Shown here piece by piece: positions 35,526-45,289 of a stretch of 49,096 nt of DNA (positions are counted from its first letter, which is position 1; each line of letters opens with the position of its first letter). Below the pieces are notes generated by a model. The model ran no database searches, had not been told where the DNA came from, and saw only the letters and a program-made list of their open reading frames with translations. The position numbers and the translations under genes are program-made. The DNA is from an uncultured Campylobacterales bacterium (GTDB taxonomy: Bacteria > Campylobacterota > Campylobacteria > Campylobacterales > Sulfurimonadaceae): NCBI GenBank assembly GCA_903885085.1, contig CAISHH010000076.1, positions 1 to 49,096 of the forward strand, written 5' to 3'.

Positions 35526-38239
35526 TGTTTAAAAATAAATTGGCCTATGAAGCAAGTGCGGGAAGCGGAAAGACTTTTAATCTGGTCGTGCGATATTTGA
35601 GTTTGCTTTTTATGGGTGCATCGCCTTCAAAAGTTTTGGCGCTGACCTTTACAAACAAAGCCGCTTCGGAGATGCAAGAACGGATCGTCGAAACGCTTAA
35701 AGAACTTGAAAATAGAGATGAACTCGGTGTTATCTCAGAAGTGACTGGAATTTCAAAAGAGCAGATTCTTTTCCAAAAAAAAGAGATTTTAGCGCAGTAT
35801 TTAAATGCAGATGTGAAGATTATGACGCTGGATAAATTCTTTGCAAAGATTCTTAGAAAATTCTCACTCTACGCGGGACTCATGCCAAACTTTACAACTT
35901 TTGCATCGCAACATCAACAAAAACTTTTTGCAAGATTTCTCGACGAGGTCAGTGTCGCTTCAAAAGATGAAACGCTTATAGATCTCTCACTGATGATGGA
36001 TAAACGTGTTAGCGATATCTTTTCACTTTTAAATGAACTTTATGCAAAACTCACAGAGATAAAAAAACTTTCCTTTACTTATGCACCTTACAAAGAATAT
36101 GAAAAAAAAGCAATGGAAGCATTTTATAAAATACGTGAAATGGTACTTACATGTAAGGATGCCTCAAGCACAGTCAAAAGTGCTGTCGATGCTGAAGATT
36201 TTGAAGCGTTGTTATCAAAAGCGTGGCTCTCACGAGACTCTTTGGATTACGCAACATTTAAAAAATGCTATCAGCCTTCGATGGATTATGAGCTAGTAAT
36301 TGTGAAAGAGAACTGCGCGCTCTATATGCAAGCAAAAGAGCAGAGCTTTTTTAGTTCGCTTTACGCTCTACTCGACACCTATGTGAAGAGTAAAAAAGCT
36401 TTGGCAAAAGAGATAGGTGAGCTTGGGTTTGATGATATTTCAGCACTTGTGCACGAACTTTTAACAACTCGTGTAGACAGTGAATTTTTGTACTTTAGAC
36501 TTGATTCTAAGATCGAGCATATTTTACTCGATGAGTTTCAAGATACAAGCGTGCTTCAGTATGAGATATTGCGTCCGCTTATCAAAGAGATAACTTCAGG
36601 TCAAGGCTTGCACGAAAACGGCAGTTTCTTTTTTGTGGGCGATGTGAAGCAGTCTATTTATAGATTTCGCGGAGGTGTGAGTGCGCTTTTTGATTTTGTA
36701 AGAGTAGACAACGATGTCGAAGTCGCGCCTTTGGTCGTCAATTATCGTTCACAAAAAGAGATCGTGGATTTTGTCAATACTGCATTTGCCAAAAAGATAA
36801 AAGACTACAAAGATCAAAGTGTAAAAGAGAGCGTAAAGGGCGGCTATGTCGAGGTGATAAAAACCGATGATATCCTTCAAACAACGCTGATAAAAGTGCA
36901 AAAACTCATAGAACTCGGAGCAGATATCAATGAGATAGCAATTTTGAGTGCAACCAATGGTGATGGCGGAGAGATTGAAGTACAACTGCGACAAAATGAG
37001 ATCGATGTTGTCACAGAAACGACGACAAAACTTATCAATCAAAATGTTGTAAAAGCGCTTATAGAATATCTCAAATTCCTTTATTTTAATGAAGAACTGT
37101 ATAAACAAAACTTCTTTGCGCTTCTGGGGCGTGAGGAGTTTGCCCTTGCAAAACAAGATGTCAGTGTCCTTTCACTAAGACAAATTGTCAAAGATGCTGT
37201 TGACAGATATGCTCTGTTTGATGGCGAATTTCATCTGCTTCGTTTTATGGAGATGCTTGGAAATTATGATGATATCGAGCAGTTTTTATTTGAGTATGAA
37301 AGAGATGATACGACCGCCGCAGCATCTGACTTAAATGGAGTGCGGGTTTTGACGGTGCACAAATCCAAAGGGCTTGAATACGAACACGTTATCGTAATGG
37401 ACAGACTTAAAAAAGCACCCGCTTCACGCGCGCCGATTATCTATGAATATGAGGGCATTGAACTCAAAAATATTTATCTTCGCATGAGCGGACGTGATGC
37501 ACTTGATGCCTCGTATGCAAGAGCGTTAGAAAAAGATAAAGAACTAAGTTCAGAGGACAATCTTAACGCTCTGTATGTTGCATTTACAAGAGCAAGAGAA
37601 AATCTTTTTGTAGTCTCTAAAGAGAAAGACTCCACATTTGCTCAGCTTGATCTTGCCGCGGCGAGTTATGGAGTCTTACATGTAGAGCTTCATGAGGCAA
37701 AGAAAAAAGAGAAGAGTGAGCCATTTTCATACAGAGCACAATATTACGGAACGCAAAGCGATATTCTCGCTGTGGCAAAAGAGCAAGAAGAGGATCTTCG
37801 AGCGATTAATTTTGGTTTGGCACTTCATTATCATTTAGAGATGATGCACTCTTTTGAGATGGAGAGTGTGCAAAAAGCTTACGGCGCAATGCTAAACAGA
37901 TATGGCTCTCTTTTGGATGAAGATGAGCTTATAAGTATCCAAAAACGAGTGAAAATGCTTTTGGAAAATAAAGAGTTTTTAGCACTTACAGAGGGAAAAT
38001 GTATGCGAGAAAAAGCGATGCTCGTAAATGGAGAACTTAGATATATGGACTTGCTTGTAGAGCGAGAAGATGGTGGATACAACATCATCGATTACAAAAG
38101 CTCAGAGCATCTTAATGACTTGCATATAAAGCAAGTGAGAGGCTACATTAAAGCCGTTACAAACATTACATGTAAAGAAGTCAAAGGAGTTCTTTGTTAT
38201 CTTCGTGAGAATGAGATCTTTATAAAAGAGATAAAGTAA
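35525..38239 (+). CDS. addA: AddA-type UvrD-like helicase-nuclease
   Basis: SF1A helicase and nuclease of the AddAB complex. The 904-aa protein has motif I ASAGSGKT (10-17), Ia TFTNKAASEMQERI, II LLDEFQDTS, III VGDVKQSIYRFRGG, IV VNYRS, V LTVHKSKGLEYEHVIVMD, VI LYVAFTRARENLFV, and a C-terminal nuclease region with YMDLLVEREDGGYNIIDYKSS (Asp and Lys of PD-(D/E)XK). Start ATG 35525, overlapping the addB stop. It carries three palindrome-related tracts: a perfect one at 36146 (VLTCKD) and degenerate ones at 37675 (LHVE) and 38165 (ITCK). Confidence 0.93.
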   Translation: MFKNKLAYEASAGSGKTFNLVVRYLSLLFMGASPSKVLALTFTNKAASEMQERIVETLKELENRDELGVISEVTGISKEQILFQKKEILAQYLNADVKIMTLDKFFAKILRKFSLYAGLMPNFTTFASQHQQKLFARFLDEVSVASKDETLIDLSLMMDKRVSDIFSLLNELYAKLTEIKKLSFTYAPYKEYEKKAMEAFYKIREMVLTCKDASSTVKSAVDAEDFEALLSKAWLSRDSLDYATFKKCYQPSMDYELVIVKENCALYMQAKEQSFFSSLYALLDTYVKSKKALAKEIGELGFDDISALVHELLTTRVDSEFLYFRLDSKIEHILLDEFQDTSVLQYEILRPLIKEITSGQGLHENGSFFFVGDVKQSIYRFRGGVSALFDFVRVDNDVEVAPLVVNYRSQKEIVDFVNTAFAKKIKDYKDQSVKESVKGGYVEVIKTDDILQTTLIKVQKLIELGADINEIAILSATNGDGGEIEVQLRQNEIDVVTETTTKLINQNVVKALIEYLKFLYFNEELYKQNFFALLGREEFALAKQDVSVLSLRQIVKDAVDRYALFDGEFHLLRFMEMLGNYDDIEQFLFEYERDDTTAAASDLNGVRVLTVHKSKGLEYEHVIVMDRLKKAPASRAPIIYEYEGIELKNIYLRMSGRDALDASYARALEKDKELSSEDNLNALYVAFTRARENLFVVSKEKDSTFAQLDLAAASYGVLHVELHEAKKKEKSEPFSYRAQYYGTQSDILAVAKEQEEDLRAINFGLALHYHLEMMHSFEMESVQKAYGAMLNRYGSLLDEDELISIQKRVKMLLENKEFLALTEGKCMREKAMLVNGELRYMDLLVEREDGGYNIIDYKSSEHLNDLHIKQVRGYIKAVTNITCKEVKGVLCYLRENEIFIKEIK
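36146..36157. repeat. Dispersed palindrome CTTACATGTAAG, perfect copy in addA
   Basis: Exact copy in frame, encoding Leu-Thr-Cys-Lys in a helical, poorly conserved region of AddA. Confidence 0.85.
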
Positions 38240-38291
38240 AATATAATCCTTGCATAAAACTTAAATTAAGTTACTTATAAGTTTATGCAGA

Positions 38292-38297
38292 TATAAT
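38292..38297 (+). promoter_or_regulatory. rplM-rpsI promoter -10 box
   Basis: Consensus TATAAT 33 bases before the rplM ATG, in the 90-base gap after addA. Confidence 0.6.
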
Positions 38298-38329
38298 TTC
38301 GCCACTTTAATTCGATGAAAGGTTCGAGA

Positions 38330-38752
38330 ATGAAATTTACAAAAATTGCAACTCCTGAACAAATCGATCAAAAATGGATTTTGATTGATGCTGAAGGGAA
38401 GACATTTGGGCGTATCGTAACTGAGATCGCTACTCGTCTTCGTGGAAAAGATAAACCATGTTATACACCAAACTTAGATTGTGGTGATTTCGTGGTAGTA
38501 GTGAACGCTTCTAAAGCAGCTTTTAAAGGTGCTGGCAAGATAGCTAACAAAGAGTATTTTACTCATAGTGGTTACTTCGGTTCTACAAAAAGTGTTAAAA
38601 TGACTGAACTTTTAGAAAAAAATCCTGAGAAACTATTTAGATTAGCAACTCGTGGTATGTTACCAAAAACAAAACTTGGTGCAAAAATGATCAAAAAACT
38701 AAAAGTTTATGCAGGTGCGGAACATCCTCACTCTGCTCAACTTGGCAAGTAA
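38330..38752 (+). CDS. rplM: 50S ribosomal protein L13
   Basis: A 140-aa ribosomal protein, normal length, with WILIDAEGKTFGRIVTEIATRLRGKDKPCYTPNLDCGDFVVVVNA, YFTHSGYFG and RGMLPKTKLGAKMIKKLKVYAGAEHPHSAQ. ATG 38330 is chosen over an in-frame ATG at 38315 because the family N-terminus starts at MKFTKIAT; AAAGG precedes it. Codon use is strongly biased. Cotranscribed with rpsI, 10 bases downstream. Confidence 0.97.
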   Translation: MKFTKIATPEQIDQKWILIDAEGKTFGRIVTEIATRLRGKDKPCYTPNLDCGDFVVVVNASKAAFKGAGKIANKEYFTHSGYFGSTKSVKMTELLEKNPEKLFRLATRGMLPKTKLGAKMIKKLKVYAGAEHPHSAQLGK

Positions 38753-38762
38753 GGGGATATAG

Positions 38763-39155
38763 ATGGCTAATAGAATATATGCAACAGGACGCCGTAAGTC
38801 TTCAATAGCAAAAGTATGGTTAACTCCAGGTACAGGTAAAATCACAATCAACGGTCTTTCACTAGACGCATGGTTGGGTGGGTTAGAAGCGAAAAAACTT
38901 CGTGTTAAACAACCTTTATCATTAACAAAACAAGATACATCAGTTGATATCGTAGCTACTACTTTAGGTGGTGGTTTCGGTGGTCAATCAGATGCACTAC
39001 GTCACGGTATTTCTCGTGCACTAGTAAAATTTGATGCATCTTTCAGAGCTATTTTGAAGCCAGAAGGCATGATGACTCGTGATTCACGTACAGTAGAACG
39101 TAAAAAGCCAGGTCTCAGAAAAGCACGTCGTTCACCTCAATTCTCAAAACGTTAA
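38763..39155 (+). CDS. rpsI: 30S ribosomal protein S9
   Basis: A 130-aa protein with [46 protein letters not shown] and the invariant C-terminal [24 protein letters not shown] that reaches the P-site tRNA. The C-terminal Lys-Arg is intact. Last gene of the rplM operon; a strong terminator follows. Confidence 0.98.
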   Translation: MANRIYATGRRKSSIAKVWLTPGTGKITINGLSLDAWLGGLEAKKLRVKQPLSLTKQDTSVDIVATTLGGGFGGQSDALRHGISRALVKFDASFRAILKPEGMMTRDSRTVERKKPGLRKARRSPQFSKR

Positions 39156-39163
39156 TCGTTTTT

Positions 39164-39200
39164 ATGGAAAAACCCTTGGGTTTTTCCATATTTTTCTTCT
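39164..39200 (+). terminator. Strong terminator after rplM-rpsI
   Basis: Near-perfect stem ATGGAAAAACCC (39164-39175) / GGGTTTTTCCAT (39178-39189), loop centred on CTTG, followed by ATTTTTCTTCT. The clearest rho-independent terminator in the window. Confidence 0.9.
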
Positions 39201-39237
39201 TTAAAACATTTCAAAATTTTCTTCAAGATTTCCCTGA

Positions 39238-39243
39238 TATAAT
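39238..39243 (+). promoter_or_regulatory. -10 box for the peptide-binding protein gene
   Basis: TATAAT 21 bases before the ATG at 39265, just past the rpsI terminator. Confidence 0.5.
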
Positions 39244-39264
39244 TGCCTCAAAAAAAGATTTTAA

Positions 39265-40770
39265 ATGCGCTATTTTTATTTGCTATTTTTATTTGTTTCA
39301 TTACACGCCTCGACACTGCATCTAGCAACTTCTACAAATCCTTCACGCCTTAACCCTCTCTTAGCGACTGATTCAAGTTCGGCAGAGATAAGCGATTTTA
39401 TTTTTAATGCTCTTGTAAAATATGACAAAGATTCTTCAACGGTTATAGGTGATCTTGCCGAGAGTTTCAAGTATGAAAACAACACAACACTTATCTTTAA
39501 ACTTCGTCCAAATATCAAGTGGCAAGATGGTGTGAAATTTAGTTCAAAAGATGTTGTTTTTACCTACAATCTTATCAACTCAAAAGATGTCATTTCGCCT
39601 TATACGGCAGAATTTCGGATGGTAAAAAGTGTGACGGCACTTGATGAAAGAACTATCAAAGTAGTTTATAAAAAACCCTATTTTAAAGCGCTTGAGACAT
39701 GGATGATGGGAATCTTGCCAGAGCATATTTTAAAAAATGAGAAAAATCTGATGAGTGCATCTTTTAACACTCATCCCATAGGCACAGGAGCTTATAAACT
39801 CACGCAACTTGAACACTCAAAAGATATTATTTTAACTGCAAACGAGAACTATTTTTTAGGTAAACCCAAAATAGATACAATTATCTTTCATGTGATTCCC
39901 GATCCGATGACACGCTTTTTGATGCTCAAATCCGCGAAAATTGATGTGGGTTCACTTGGTGCGATGGAGTATGAACGTCAGCTTGATAAGGATTTTTTTG
40001 TCAGGTTTAACAAGTATGAAGATATCGCTCATGCTTATACCTATCTGGGATTTAATCTTAGAAATAAAAAGTTTCAAGATCCAAGAGTAAGAGAAGCACT
40101 CTCACTTGCTATCAATAGAGATGAGTTGGTGAAAATTCTTTTTTTAGGTCACGCAAGAGTTTGTACAGGTCCATTTTTACCAACAGGTACGGCTTTTAAC
40201 AAAAATGTCAAAGCTCCAACGCAGAATATCAAAAAAGCAAAAGAGCTGTTGAAACAAGCTGGATATGATGAGAAACATCCGCTTTCCTTTGAGATTGCTA
40301 CGTCAAATTCAGATTCTATTCGCCCTTATGCTGCAGAGATTATGCAGTATCAATTACAAAAAGTAGGCGTACATGTAAGCCTTCGCATTATGGAATGGCA
40401 GGCGTTTTTAAATATGGTGGTTTTCCCTAGAAAGTTTGAAACTGTCCTTCTTGGCTGGTCACTCTCTTCAACGCCTGATCCCTATCTTTTGTGGCACAGT
40501 GATAACGACAAACCGGGTGGGTTTAACTTTATAGGGTATCATAATAAAAAAGTTGACAAAGAGATCGAATTGATGCAAGACAGCGTAGATACAACGCAAC
40601 TCTCGAAGCTTTGGAAAACTATCTTCGCAGATATCGTAGCAGATAATGCATACTTGTTTTTGTTTATACCAAATGATATTAGCGTTGCAAATAAAAAAAT
40701 AAAAAATATTGTTCCAAGCCCTAGCGGTATTTGGTACAACTATAAAGATTGGGAGATTACAAATGAATAA
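39265..40770 (+). CDS. ABC transporter peptide-type solute-binding protein (family 5)
   Basis: A 501-aa periplasmic protein of the DppA/OppA/NikA group. Signal peptide about 1-16. Family features are LNPLLATDSSSAEISDFIFNALVKYD, LRPNIKWQDGVKFSSKDVVFTYNLI, GTGAYKL, FNLRNKKFQDPRVREALSLAINRDELV and WSLSSTPDPYLLWHSD. No permease or ATPase gene is adjacent, so it may serve a transporter encoded elsewhere; substrate (peptide, nickel, heme or other) unknown. An 11/12 palindrome copy (40368-40379) encodes VHVS. Its stop overlaps the methyltransferase by 8 bases. Confidence 0.88.
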   Translation: MRYFYLLFLFVSLHASTLHLATSTNPSRLNPLLATDSSSAEISDFIFNALVKYDKDSSTVIGDLAESFKYENNTTLIFKLRPNIKWQDGVKFSSKDVVFTYNLINSKDVISPYTAEFRMVKSVTALDERTIKVVYKKPYFKALETWMMGILPEHILKNEKNLMSASFNTHPIGTGAYKLTQLEHSKDIILTANENYFLGKPKIDTIIFHVIPDPMTRFLMLKSAKIDVGSLGAMEYERQLDKDFFVRFNKYEDIAHAYTYLGFNLRNKKFQDPRVREALSLAINRDELVKILFLGHARVCTGPFLPTGTAFNKNVKAPTQNIKKAKELLKQAGYDEKHPLSFEIATSNSDSIRPYAAEIMQYQLQKVGVHVSLRIMEWQAFLNMVVFPRKFETVLLGWSLSSTPDPYLLWHSDNDKPGGFNFIGYHNKKVDKEIELMQDSVDTTQLSKLWKTIFADIVADNAYLFLFIPNDISVANKKIKNIVPSPSGIWYNYKDWEITNE

Positions 40771-41362
40771 AGAAAACCGTTTTGATAAAAGTGCTGAAAC
40801 TTGGGATACATCAGATACAAGAGTGATGCTTGCACAAAATATTTATGATGCCATAGTGAAAAATATAGAACTGCAAGAAGATATGGAAGTGATCGATTTT
40901 GGTGCTGGAACAGGACTTTTGAGCCGTAATATTGCCTTGCATGTAAAGAGTTTATTAGGCATTGATACATCAAGTGGAATGCTTGCAAAACTAAACGACC
41001 TTGGACGTGATAATATCAGTACATTACATGTGGATATCTGCGCGTATGAAACTGGAAAAAAGTATGACGGAATTGTCAGTTCTATGACGATGCACCATGT
41101 TGAGCATTTAGATGCATTGTTTACGAAAATGCATACGCTTTTAAAAGAGGATGGATTTCTTGCAATAGCCGATCTTATGGGCGAAGATGGAACTTTTCAT
41201 AATGATAATGATGGTGTCCACCACTTTGGATTTGATGAAGAACATTTGATTTTATTGGCGCAAAAGCATGGGTTTACAGATGTAAAATATCAAAGAATTT
41301 TTGATGTCACTAAAGAGCGAAAAGAGCCTTTTGGTATCTTTTTATTGACTGCTAAAAAATGA
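40763..41362 (+). CDS. Class I SAM-dependent methyltransferase
   Basis: A 199-aa methyltransferase with motif I VIDFGAGTGLLS (about 40-51), GIDTSSGMLAKL and the post-I/II region YDGIVSSMTMHHVEHLDALF, LKEDGFLAIADLMGEDG. This is a small-molecule or ubiquinone-type (UbiE-like) fold; substrate unknown. ATG 40763 is chosen over an ORF start 54 bases upstream inside the preceding gene. Overlaps the HAD gene by 4 nt. A palindrome variant (40936-40947) encodes LHVK. Confidence 0.8.
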   Translation: MNKENRFDKSAETWDTSDTRVMLAQNIYDAIVKNIELQEDMEVIDFGAGTGLLSRNIALHVKSLLGIDTSSGMLAKLNDLGRDNISTLHVDICAYETGKKYDGIVSSMTMHHVEHLDALFTKMHTLLKEDGFLAIADLMGEDGTFHNDNDGVHHFGFDEEHLILLAQKHGFTDVKYQRIFDVTKERKEPFGIFLLTAKK

Positions 41363-41988
41363 CGATACTTTTTGATCTTGACGGTACACTTATAGATTCA
41401 ACTGAGGCTATTTTAGAGAGCTTTCATAACTCGTATGATGTGTTTAAAATGATCCATCCAAGCGATGAAGAGATTAAACTACTTATCGGACATCCACTCG
41501 ATGTGATGTATGCTTCTCTTGGTGTAGAAGGGCAAAAAGTTTGGGAGATGGTTAATACTTACAAACAACATTACAGAAAGATTTCAACTCAAAAAACGGA
41601 GCTTTTACCATTTGCAAAAGAAGCTGTAGAGCTTGCAAGTAAAAATGCAAGGCTTGGTATTGTGACAACAAAAACTGGAAGATACTCAAAAATCTTGATG
41701 GAACATTTTGAATTGATGCATCATTTTGAGATTTTAATCGGTCGAGAAGATGTTCAAAATCCAAAGCCTCATCCAGAACCGATCAATAAAGCAATTGAAT
41801 TCTTAAAGGTTAAAAAAGAGGATTGTTGGATGATTGGCGATACGAGAATGGATCTCATTGCAGCACAAAGTGCAGGTATCAAAAGTGTAGCAGTAGTGAG
41901 TGAATATGAGCCTTTAGAAGAGTTAAAAAAATATACAGATATAATCAAAACAAATGCATTCGAAGCTGTCCAAACTATCCTAAAATAG
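41359..41988 (+). CDS. HAD-family phosphatase (phosphoglycolate phosphatase-like)
   Basis: A 209-aa HAD subfamily IA hydrolase with motif I FDLDGTLIDST, cap domain, motif II IVTTKTGRYS, motif III lysine in NPKPHPEP and motif IV MIGDTRMDLIAAQSAG. The catalytic Asp pair is at residues 6 and 8. Phosphoglycolate phosphatase is the nearest named type, but small HAD enzymes are promiscuous. Translationally coupled to the methyltransferase. Confidence 0.85.
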   Translation: MTILFDLDGTLIDSTEAILESFHNSYDVFKMIHPSDEEIKLLIGHPLDVMYASLGVEGQKVWEMVNTYKQHYRKISTQKTELLPFAKEAVELASKNARLGIVTTKTGRYSKILMEHFELMHHFEILIGREDVQNPKPHPEPINKAIEFLKVKKEDCWMIGDTRMDLIAAQSAGIKSVAVVSEYEPLEELKKYTDIIKTNAFEAVQTILK

Positions 41989-42118
41989 GTAGATATCACA
42001 CAGTTTTATCACCTTAACAAACAACATCAATAAAACAAGCTATATTTAAGAGCAACTTTCATAAAATACATCAAACGTAAGATTATTCTTTTGGAATTTT
42101 AATTTTTAGGGAGACTTT

Positions 42119-42676
42119 ATGCTAGAAATCAGATGGCACAGCCGTGCGGGACAGGGTGCTGTTACTGGGGCAAAAGGTTTAGCGGATGTTGTTGCGACAA
42201 CGGGGAAAGATGTGCAGGCTTTTGCATTTTACGGATCTGCTAAACGTGGAGCAGCAATGACTGCTTATAACCGCGTTGATGATCAACCGATTATGAATCA
42301 TGAAAAATATATGAGACCAGATTATGTGTTTGTTATAGATCCAGCTTTAGTCTACACGACTGATGTTACCATTAATGACAAAGATAACACAGTTTATATC
42401 ATTACTACACATATGAGTAAAGAGGAGCTTGTCGCTTCTCAACCAAGACTTGAGGGGAAAAAAGTCTATACGGTAGATTGTATTAAAATAGCTCAAGAAA
42501 CTATTGGTCGTGCGATTCCAAATACGCCGATGCTTGGTGCATTTATGAAGATTTCTAAAATGTATGATATAGAGTTTTTTAAAGAGAATATGCAACGTAT
42601 CTTGGGTAAATTACCTCAAAAAATCATCGATGCAAATATGTTGGCAATCCAACGTGCATATGATGAAGTGAAATAA
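42119..42676 (+). CDS. porG: Pyruvate:ferredoxin oxidoreductase gamma subunit
   Basis: Subunit of the four-subunit enzyme that interconverts pyruvate and acetyl-CoA with a low-potential ferredoxin or flavodoxin. The 185-aa protein has WHSRAGQGAVTGAKGLADVV, FAFYGSAKRGAAMTAYNRV and VFVIDPAL, followed by IPNTPMLGAFMKI. First gene of porGDAB, order as in Helicobacter. A GGGAGA ribosome site precedes the ATG. A 2-oxoglutarate-specific assembly is possible in this family, but the order supports pyruvate. Confidence 0.92.
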   Translation: MLEIRWHSRAGQGAVTGAKGLADVVATTGKDVQAFAFYGSAKRGAAMTAYNRVDDQPIMNHEKYMRPDYVFVIDPALVYTTDVTINDKDNTVYIITTHMSKEELVASQPRLEGKKVYTVDCIKIAQETIGRAIPNTPMLGAFMKISKMYDIEFFKENMQRILGKLPQKIIDANMLAIQRAYDEVK

Positions 42677-42683
42677 GGAGCAA

Positions 42684-43100
42684 ATGATGGCAAACAAAGG
42701 ATGGGATGAATTCGAAATTGGCGCAATGCTTCGTTCATTTGATGGTGTTGTACCTAATATTTCAACTATACATCAAGAAGATAGAGCATACTCACTGAGC
42801 AATTCTTTTACAGCAAGTGTTGCAGACTGGCGTATAGAAAAACCGGTTTTCAATAAAGATTATTGTATTGATTGTCAGTTTTGCTGGATATTTTGTCCAG
42901 ATATATCTATCATTTCTCGCGATAAAAAGATGATTGGTGTGGACATGGATCACTGTAAGGGGTGTGGAATTTGTGTTGAGGTTTGTCCTACAAATCCAAA
43001 ATCTTTACTAATGTTTTCAGAGCAAACAGATGAAGAAGAAGCGTTAGGTGCTTGGCCTGCAAAAGATACAAGTAAGCCTGAAACTAAAGGAGATGAATAA
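42684..43100 (+). CDS. porD: Pyruvate:ferredoxin oxidoreductase delta subunit (2[4Fe-4S])
   Basis: A 138-aa ferredoxin-type subunit with two cluster motifs, CIDCQFCWIFCPD and CKGCGICVEVCPT, around residues 55-105. It passes electrons from the TPP site to the external carrier. It starts ATGATG at 42684, with AAGGAG upstream, and overlaps porA by one base. Confidence 0.95.
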   Translation: MMANKGWDEFEIGAMLRSFDGVVPNISTIHQEDRAYSLSNSFTASVADWRIEKPVFNKDYCIDCQFCWIFCPDISIISRDKKMIGVDMDHCKGCGICVEVCPTNPKSLLMFSEQTDEEEALGAWPAKDTSKPETKGDE

Positions 43101-44323
43101 TGGCATTTGATAAATTAGAATTACGTGATATTGAAGTTTGGGATGGGAACTTTGCTGCCGCTCAAGCTTTAAGACAATGTCAAATTGATGTTGTAGCTGC
43201 ATATCCTATTACTCCATCGACTCCTATCGTTGAAGGCTATGCTAAATTTTTAGCTGACGGTTATGTTGAAGGTGAATTCGTAATGGTTGAGTCTGAGCAT
43301 GCTGCGATGAGTGGATGTATCGGTGCTTCTGCTGCTGGTGGACGTGTTGCGACTGCAACTTCATCTCAGGGTTTTGCACTTATGGTTGAAACACTGTATC
43401 AGGCTTCTGGTATGCGTTTACCGATTATTCTTAACGTTGTTAACCGTGCACTTGCTGCGCCACTTAACGTTAATGGTGATCATTCAGATATGTATCTTGG
43501 GCGTGATAGCGGTTGGATCCAGTTTGATGCTTATAGTCCTCAAGAAGCGTATGATTTAAATTTCATCGCTTTTAGAGTAGCTGAAGATCATGATGTGCGT
43601 CTTCCTGCTATGGTTCACCAAGATGGATTTATGACATCTCATACTGCACAGGGTGTAAAAACTTTGGATGATGATACTGCTTATGGATTTGTTGGTGATT
43701 TTAAACCGATGAACGATATGCTTGATCTTGATCACCCAGTATCTCATGGTGTTCAAACTGAAGAAGATTGGCACTTTGAACATAAGGCTCGTCAACACAG
43801 AGATCTTATGTTAAATGTAGCTCCAAAAATTCAAGCAGCTTTTGATGCGTTTGAAAAATTAAGCGGACGCAAATACAATATGGTAGAACAGTATTCTATG
43901 GAAGATGCTGATGTCGCTGTTGTATGTCTTGGAACATCTGTTGAAACTGCTCGTGAAGTAGCTCTAGAGATGAGAAAAGAGGGGATAAAAGCAGGAGTAG
44001 TTGGTATTCGTGTTCTTAGACCTTTTCCATTTATGAAAATAGCGGAAGTTCTAAAAGATGTTAAAGCGATTGCTGCACTTGATCGTTCATCACCAAATGG
44101 CGCTCCAGGGATGCTTTTTAACGAAATTGCAGGTGCACTTTTCAATACAGATACAAAAGCATTACTTTCAGGTTATGTTTATGGTCTAGGCGGTCGTGAC
44201 CTTACAAAAGCTCATTTAAGAGATCTTTATAAAGAGCTTCAGGCCAATGTTGACGCTGGTAAAGTGACAACTCAATTACAACAGTTTATCGGTGTTCGTG
44301 GTCCGAAACTGGCATTTTTATAG
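43100..44323 (+). CDS. porA: Pyruvate:ferredoxin oxidoreductase alpha subunit
   Basis: A 407-aa subunit binding the pyruvate carboxylate region. Features include AAYPITPSTPIVE, MVESEHAAMSGCIGASAAGGRVATATSSQG, LPIILNVVNRALAAPLNVNGDHSD and, near the C-terminus, GLGGRDLT. Its start ATG (43100) shares its A with the porD stop. Together with PorB it forms the catalytic core. In a reductive-TCA autotroph it works mostly in the pyruvate-synthesis direction. Confidence 0.95.
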   Translation: MAFDKLELRDIEVWDGNFAAAQALRQCQIDVVAAYPITPSTPIVEGYAKFLADGYVEGEFVMVESEHAAMSGCIGASAAGGRVATATSSQGFALMVETLYQASGMRLPIILNVVNRALAAPLNVNGDHSDMYLGRDSGWIQFDAYSPQEAYDLNFIAFRVAEDHDVRLPAMVHQDGFMTSHTAQGVKTLDDDTAYGFVGDFKPMNDMLDLDHPVSHGVQTEEDWHFEHKARQHRDLMLNVAPKIQAAFDAFEKLSGRKYNMVEQYSMEDADVAVVCLGTSVETAREVALEMRKEGIKAGVVGIRVLRPFPFMKIAEVLKDVKAIAALDRSSPNGAPGMLFNEIAGALFNTDTKALLSGYVYGLGGRDLTKAHLRDLYKELQANVDAGKVTTQLQQFIGVRGPKLAFL

Positions 44324-44332
44324 GAGATTCTT

Positions 44333-45289
44333 ATGAGTGAAATGAAAAAAATTAAAAACTTAAAAGAGTTTTCAACATCAGCGGACCGTTTTGAAGGTGC
44401 AAACCTTCTTTGTCCAGGTTGTGCACACTCTATCATTGTACGTGAAGTCTTAAATGCGACAAATGATGATCTTATCCTTTCTGCATCTACTGGATGTTTG
44501 GAAGTTTGTACAGCAGTTTATCCATACACTTCATGGGATGCTTCTTGGATCCATATCGGTTTTGAAAATGGTTCAACAGCAGTTGCAGGTGCAGAGTCAA
44601 TGTATAAAGCGCTTAAAACAAAAGGTCGTCTAAAACAGCCAGATCGTAAGCCTAAGTTTGTATCTTTCGCAGGTGATGGCGCTTCTTATGATATCGGTTT
44701 TCAATGGATCTCTGGTTGTATGGAACGTGGTCATACAATGATGCACGTTGTTCTTGATAACGAAGTATATGCAAACACTGGTGGACAACGTTCATCTTCT
44801 ACGCCTATCGGTTCAAGTGCTACAACATCTCCAGCTGGACGTAAAAGTTACGGTGAGAAGAAAAATAAAAAAGATATGGTTTCTATCATGGCTTCTCATG
44901 GGATTCCATATGCAGCACAAGTTTCTCCAAACAAGTGGAAAGATATGGTTAAAAAGATCCAACATGGTCTAAGTGTTGAGGGTCCATCTTTTATCAATGC
45001 TATTTCTGCTTGTACAACTGAGTGGAAGTTTGATCCTAAAGATACTATGGCAATTACAGATTTGGCAACAGATTCTCTAGTTTTCCCATTGTATGAAATC
45101 ATTGACGGACATGAGTTAAATATCACTTACCGTCCTAAAAATGTTGTTCCCGTTGAGGAATATCTTGCAGCTCAAGGTCGTTTTAAACATCTTTTTAAAG
45201 ATCAGTATAAATACCTTATAAAAGAGTGGCAAGAAAGAGTAGATGCTCAGTGGGCATATTTACAACGCCGTGAAGAAGCACGCGTTTAA
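44333..45289 (+). CDS. porB: Pyruvate:ferredoxin oxidoreductase beta subunit (TPP-binding)
   Basis: A 318-aa subunit with the cluster-ligand Cys of LLCPGCAHS, SASTGCLEVC, and the TPP/magnesium motif FAGDGASYDIGFQWISGCMERGHTMMHVVLDNEVYANTGGQRSSSTP. Length fits the PorB family. Last gene of porGDAB. A short gap after porA carries an AGGAG site. Confidence 0.95.
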   Translation: MSEMKKIKNLKEFSTSADRFEGANLLCPGCAHSIIVREVLNATNDDLILSASTGCLEVCTAVYPYTSWDASWIHIGFENGSTAVAGAESMYKALKTKGRLKQPDRKPKFVSFAGDGASYDIGFQWISGCMERGHTMMHVVLDNEVYANTGGQRSSSTPIGSSATTSPAGRKSYGEKKNKKDMVSIMASHGIPYAAQVSPNKWKDMVKKIQHGLSVEGPSFINAISACTTEWKFDPKDTMAITDLATDSLVFPLYEIIDGHELNITYRPKNVVPVEEYLAAQGRFKHLFKDQYKYLIKEWQERVDAQWAYLQRREEARV